IMG/VR virus record: IMGVR_UViG_3300021379_000258
Span: 1 to 30,023 of that record
Length of the DNA: 30,023 bases
Reading direction: 5' to 3' (one strand)
Source: a virus
How positions within the stretch are numbered: position 1 is the first letter of the stretch; every line of letters starts with the position of its first letter. The notes beneath the pieces are model-generated. The model did no database searches. It saw only the letters and a program-made list of their open reading frames with translations, and was not told the origin of the DNA. The translations under genes were made by a program, and so were the position numbers. Below are positions 27,142-30,023 of this stretch, piece after piece.

Positions 27142-29479
27142 ATCCTACTCGCCAGTTAGAAGCCCGTGAACCGTTTCTTGACGATGGTCTGGAACCAATC
27201 AGATTGGTGGTTTGACTGTTAGTGTTATTGGATATACTAGTGCTACCACCCATCATAGCAATTGATGCAACCTGAGTATTGGTAGTCTGGGATGCAAGTT
27301 GTTTCTGTTGATCCTGCAAGTACATGGAACCCAACTCCCTTTCGGACATGGCGGGAGGTTCGATCTGAATATCCGGAATGTCTAGTTCCGGTGCCTCTAA
27401 AGGTTCCATCTCAAACTTAGGAGTGGGTACTTCCAGACCCTCATAGGGGTTCTCTACACGTGGTAAGAACGTAGGAGGCGGTTCGACAGGTAGGAAGTCT
27501 TCCCTTCTAGGAGGCGGTTCTCTCTCTGCGGTTACAACAACCTCTTCTACAGGACGAGGTGTGGCTCTAGTTTCCTCTGCGACTTGGGCGGCTTGAGTCA
27601 AGACGGAAGCGGGGATTTCAAGATTTCTTCCACGAATCTCCGCTAACTTACTATCCACTTCTGAGGTGTCGAGTTGAACCAACATTGCGAGAGGTCTAAG
27701 ACTCTCTTCAATCTCTTCGGTTGGGACATCTTTCAATCCCACCTCAACCTTCACACCCTCAAAGGCTCCGTCTGTTATCTCTCCCCCTTCATACATGGTG
27801 ATCATGAGTTTATTGATGTCACCCATTTTCGTACCAAGTTCATTGAGTTTCTCAATGATCTTATCAACGTCCATGTTCTCAAAGTACTCTAGAGCAGCGG
27901 CATATTCAACGAGAGGGGTAACCGCATCCGCAATGTTCTTTAGGTTCGTTCCGTCTACATCTTCGAACGCCTTCAGAGAGTCCGCTACTTTTTCGAAAAG
28001 AGATTTTTCATCATCGTCACCAAAGATGAAGTCTACTACCCCACCAAGCGCATTTCGGATTGATAATAAACCTTCCTGTCCCAGTAACGCAAGTAATGCA
28101 GGCCCCATGGCCAGTATACCACCAGCGGTCTTCATCAACCCCACACCGTCTACATCTGCAAGAGCTGACAGTCCGGTAGACATGTTTACCATGATCCGTT
28201 TCATGTTCTCGCCAGTAGCACCAATGAGTTGGGTGAACTTATCTGCGATACCAAATCCAGCGAAGAATGTACCTAACCCCAAACCCACGAGTCCAAGACC
28301 AACAGTTGCCTTGGCACCTACTGAGGGCGCATATCCAAACAATCCTCCAGCACCAAGTAAAGTCGCCACCACGGCGGCCGGTATAGAACCTAATGCAGTA
28401 AGACCTCCTGCCACATTTTCCATTAAGGATTTGAGACCTTCACCGTTTGTACCAAACTGTTCTGCGATTGCAGAAACCGCAGCCATCTCAACCATGAAAC
28501 CTGCGATACCCGCACCAATCAGTGTTAAACCAGCAGCGGCTCTTCCGCTTCTACCGACACCAAACAACATACCCAAGGCACCACCCGCCGCCATCAATGC
28601 ACCTGTCAGAATGAAACCATCACTCTCTGACAATACGGATAACACATCCGCCAAACCAACAACAGTACTTTTCAGTGCTACCATGTCGGTGTTCAACCAA
28701 CTGAGTGCTTTGTCTCCTGTGGCGAGTGCAAGGAAGAATCCTGCGATACCCGCACCAATTGCGGACATACCGGAGGCTAAACCACCCGCACCTCTTTTAG
28801 TCCCAAACATCACACCCGCAACTGCACCACCAGTCAAGACAGCGAGTGTCGCAGTTAAAGCAGTTGCATCAACGTCTTTGAAGATATCACCAAAGGCAAC
28901 TACTGCCTTCTTGATACCATCATAGTTGGGTTCGGAGTCAAAGAATTCTAGTGCGAGGTTACTTAATTTGAGACCAAGGAAAAATCCACCAACACCCGCA
29001 CCTATAGAAGCCATCGCTGCAGCGGGTGCAAGGAGAGCAGTTAGGGCACTGCCACCAAATAAGTTACCAAGTCTGGTGAAACCAAAACGGTTACCGCTGC
29101 CGCCGCCTTTCATCCCTTTCTGAAGAAATAGGATGTCTCTGGTTAATTTGTTGTTTTCAAGTTGAGCGTCTAGGAGAGACTTGAACAGTTGGTTCTGTTC
29201 TCTTTCTTTTTCTTCAATATCCCCTGCAGTGTCGGGAGACTCGTTTTCAGTAGTAGGATTGACGATGCTATCGAAAATGTTCTTCGACGCTTGTAGAGTT
29301 GTTTCAGTTGAATGCATGATAGCATCCTTGAGGTCATCCATCTGATTAGCGGATTCCTCATGGGTACTTTTCAAAACTTCTTTTACAGTACGAATTGAAT
29401 TCGAACCAGTATTTCTGGTAAGCAGTCCTTCTGCTTTTAGACGTTCAATTACGTCATGTAAAGTCTTTTCTCTTGCCAT
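27140..29479 (-). CDS. Large tail protein, tape-measure-like, with internal repeats
   Basis: A 779-residue protein. Residues 1-130 are charged and helical (coiled-coil-like). About 135-480 are hydrophobic Gly/Ala-rich units with a repeated IGAGxxGFF-type segment near residues 159, 241, 321 and (as LGLGTFF) near 397, spacing about 75-82. Residues about 480-600 are helical and the C-terminal part is Pro/Glu-rich (to about 715) and then Ser/Asn-rich. This resembles tape-measure-type tail proteins, and the gp51/gp26-like neighbours upstream support a tail role. T4 gp29 is shorter (about 590 residues), so identity with it is not claimed. Stop codon lies in the terminator T-run. Confidence 0.6.
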   Translation of the reverse strand: MAREKTLHDVIERLKAEGLLTRNTGSNSIRTVKEVLKSTHEESANQMDDLKDAIMHSTETTLQASKNIFDSIVNPTTENESPDTAGDIEEKEREQNQLFKSLLDAQLENNKLTRDILFLQKGMKGGGSGNRFGFTRLGNLFGGSALTALLAPAAAMASIGAGVGGFFLGLKLSNLALEFFDSEPNYDGIKKAVVAFGDIFKDVDATALTATLAVLTGGAVAGVMFGTKRGAGGLASGMSAIGAGIAGFFLALATGDKALSWLNTDMVALKSTVVGLADVLSVLSESDGFILTGALMAAGGALGMLFGVGRSGRAAAGLTLIGAGIAGFMVEMAAVSAIAEQFGTNGEGLKSLMENVAGGLTALGSIPAAVVATLLGAGGLFGYAPSVGAKATVGLGLVGLGLGTFFAGFGIADKFTQLIGATGENMKRIMVNMSTGLSALADVDGVGLMKTAGGILAMGPALLALLGQEGLLSIRNALGGVVDFIFGDDDEKSLFEKVADSLKAFEDVDGTNLKNIADAVTPLVEYAAALEYFENMDVDKIIEKLNELGTKMGDINKLMITMYEGGEITDGAFEGVKVEVGLKDVPTEEIEESLRPLAMLVQLDTSEVDSKLAEIRGRNLEIPASVLTQAAQVAEETRATPRPVEEVVVTAEREPPPRREDFLPVEPPPTFLPRVENPYEGLEVPTPKFEMEPLEAPELDIPDIQIEPPAMSERELGSMYLQDQQKQLASQTTNTQVASIAMMGGSTSISNNTNSQTTNLIGSRPSSRNGSRASNWRVG

Positions 29480-29489
29480 CTGTTACACT

Positions 29490-29615
29490 CTACTTTATTT
29501 GTTTTAGTCGATCATTCTCTTCCTTAACATAATCAATCAGCATACCAACGTAAATCTCCCTTTCCCACGGCATCATCATTTCAAGTTCGGTTAGACTGTA
29601 ATGATGATGTTGCAT
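29490..29615 (-). CDS. 51: gp51-like baseplate hub assembly protein (short)
   Basis: A short ORF on the minus strand: MQHHHYSLTELEMMMPWERE, then IYVGMLIDYVKEENDRLKQIK (41 residues). The PWERE(I/V)Y pattern with a preceding HHHYSLTELE is one I recall for small gp51-like proteins of marine T4-like phages. The frame stays open upstream into the end of gp26, and a TTG at 29648 could add 11 residues (NHYKTNFSL in front); the true start is not settled. It sits between gp26 and the large tail protein, matching a baseplate hub gene cluster. Confidence 0.6.
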   Translation of the reverse strand: MQHHHYSLTELEMMMPWEREIYVGMLIDYVKEENDRLKQIK

Positions 29616-29665
29616 CAACGAAAAATTGGTCTTATAATGATTGACCAAATTATCGTGAGAAAGGT

Positions 29666-30023
29666 TTAGGATAAAAAATCTCTCATCCCTCTCAAGACAG
29701 TCTCACCGTCCTCTTTGCACTTCACACAAGTAAACTCTACCTTGTGTTCTAGTTTAGGAATCTTGACAAGGAAGTCTGTCAATACCTTAAACTGTTCTGT
29801 TGTCAAGTTCTCTAAGAAGTCTCTGAGTTCTCCCTTCTTCAAGTCCTTGGCATCGTATCGTTCTTCTTCTGTCAGAATGGCCTTGACACATGTCTCTGCA
29901 AGTACCAGTCCATCCTCTGCAGTACCCGTAGACTCTTCATCCACAACCCTCTGGTATGAAGGATATGCCAACTCTAACTGAATGTCATCGGTTAGATTGA
30001 CAACCTCAATACGGTTCTCTGCA
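29666..30023 (-). CDS. 26: gp26-like baseplate hub protein, C-terminal part
   Basis: The minus frame is open to the window edge, giving at least 118 residues. The C-terminus carries FTCVKCKEDGETVLRGMRDF, a Cys-x2-Cys element and a terminal pattern typical of T4 gp26-like baseplate hub proteins, preceded by LTTEQFKVLTDFLVKIPKLEH. The start lies outside the window. Only the C-terminal domain can be judged. Confidence 0.65.
   Translation of the reverse strand, partial: AENRIEVVNLTDDIQLELAYPSYQRVVDEESTGTAEDGLVLAETCVKAILTEEERYDAKDLKKGELRDFLENLTTEQFKVLTDFLVKIPKLEHKVEFTCVKCKEDGETVLRGMRDFLS

Noticed and set aside
27795-28925. Long plus-strand ORF of 376 codons opposite the tail protein
   Set aside because: Its Pro/Ala/Ser-rich composition is what the antisense of a Gly/Ala-rich coding strand gives; no ribosome site, and the minus-strand gene has clear repeats and fits its neighbours.
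1-30023. CRISPR array, insertion sequence or attachment site
   Set aside because: No regularly spaced direct repeats, no transposase or integrase, and no terminal inverted repeats were seen.

Overview
The window is part of the genome of a T4-like myovirus, most likely a marine phage of a Gram-negative host. The anchors are a zinc-less T4-type single-strand DNA-binding protein (gp32), a gp33-like late-transcription co-activator next to T4-type TATAAATA late promoters, a PhoH-family protein, a T4-lysozyme-type endolysin, an overlapping Rz/Rz1-like spanin pair (which implies an outer membrane) and gp26/gp51-like baseplate genes. Several small proteins resemble, from memory, conserved unknowns of marine T4-like phages. 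The host cannot be named from the sequence; no photosynthesis genes or tRNAs were seen.

Layout. 1-1778: end of phoH, lysozyme, a small basic ORF and a GT-A glycosyltransferase. 1762-2867: a minus-strand exported protein, a 49-residue ribbon-helix-helix candidate and a HAD phosphatase behind a consensus sigma70 promoter. 2905-4969: a NodU/CmcH-type carbamoyltransferase and two small membrane proteins. 4970-16354: a nearly gapless, one-direction island of glycosyltransferases, methyltransferases, sulfotransferase-like P-loop proteins, a radical SAM enzyme, a diiron ferritin-like protein, a class I glutamine amidotransferase and a cupin. 16344-18559: spanins, a staphylococcal-type nuclease and small unknowns. 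18596-20591: a P-loop kinase facing two minus-strand unknowns. 20699-25992: many small conserved unknowns, a SprT-like HExxH protein, gp33 and two tandem 2OG-Fe(II) oxygenases. 26080-27141: gp32, a micro-ORF, a folded 3' RNA and a terminator. 27140-30023: minus-strand tail and baseplate genes.

How it fits together. Replication and recombination (gp32), late transcription (gp33 and TATAAATA boxes), lysis (endolysin, spanins, perhaps the small membrane proteins) and tail assembly frame a large accessory module. That module looks able to build, methylate, sulfate and carbamoylate a glycan or other small surface structure. Genes are coupled by ATGA or TAATG junctions or short overlaps, so the module probably acts as one or a few operons. 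Sigma70-type promoters, some inside coding regions, could start sub-transcripts.

The most unusual items are: (i) a candidate folded leader RNA at about 21403-21557, between a promoter carrying an 11-bp inverted repeat and a U6 tract just before a gene; (ii) the composition of the 4970-16354 island; (iii) consensus promoters buried in coding sequence or overlapping start codons; (iv) a micro-ORF superimposed on nested inverted repeats behind gp32; and (v) the ribbon-helix-helix candidate with a promoter over its stop codon.
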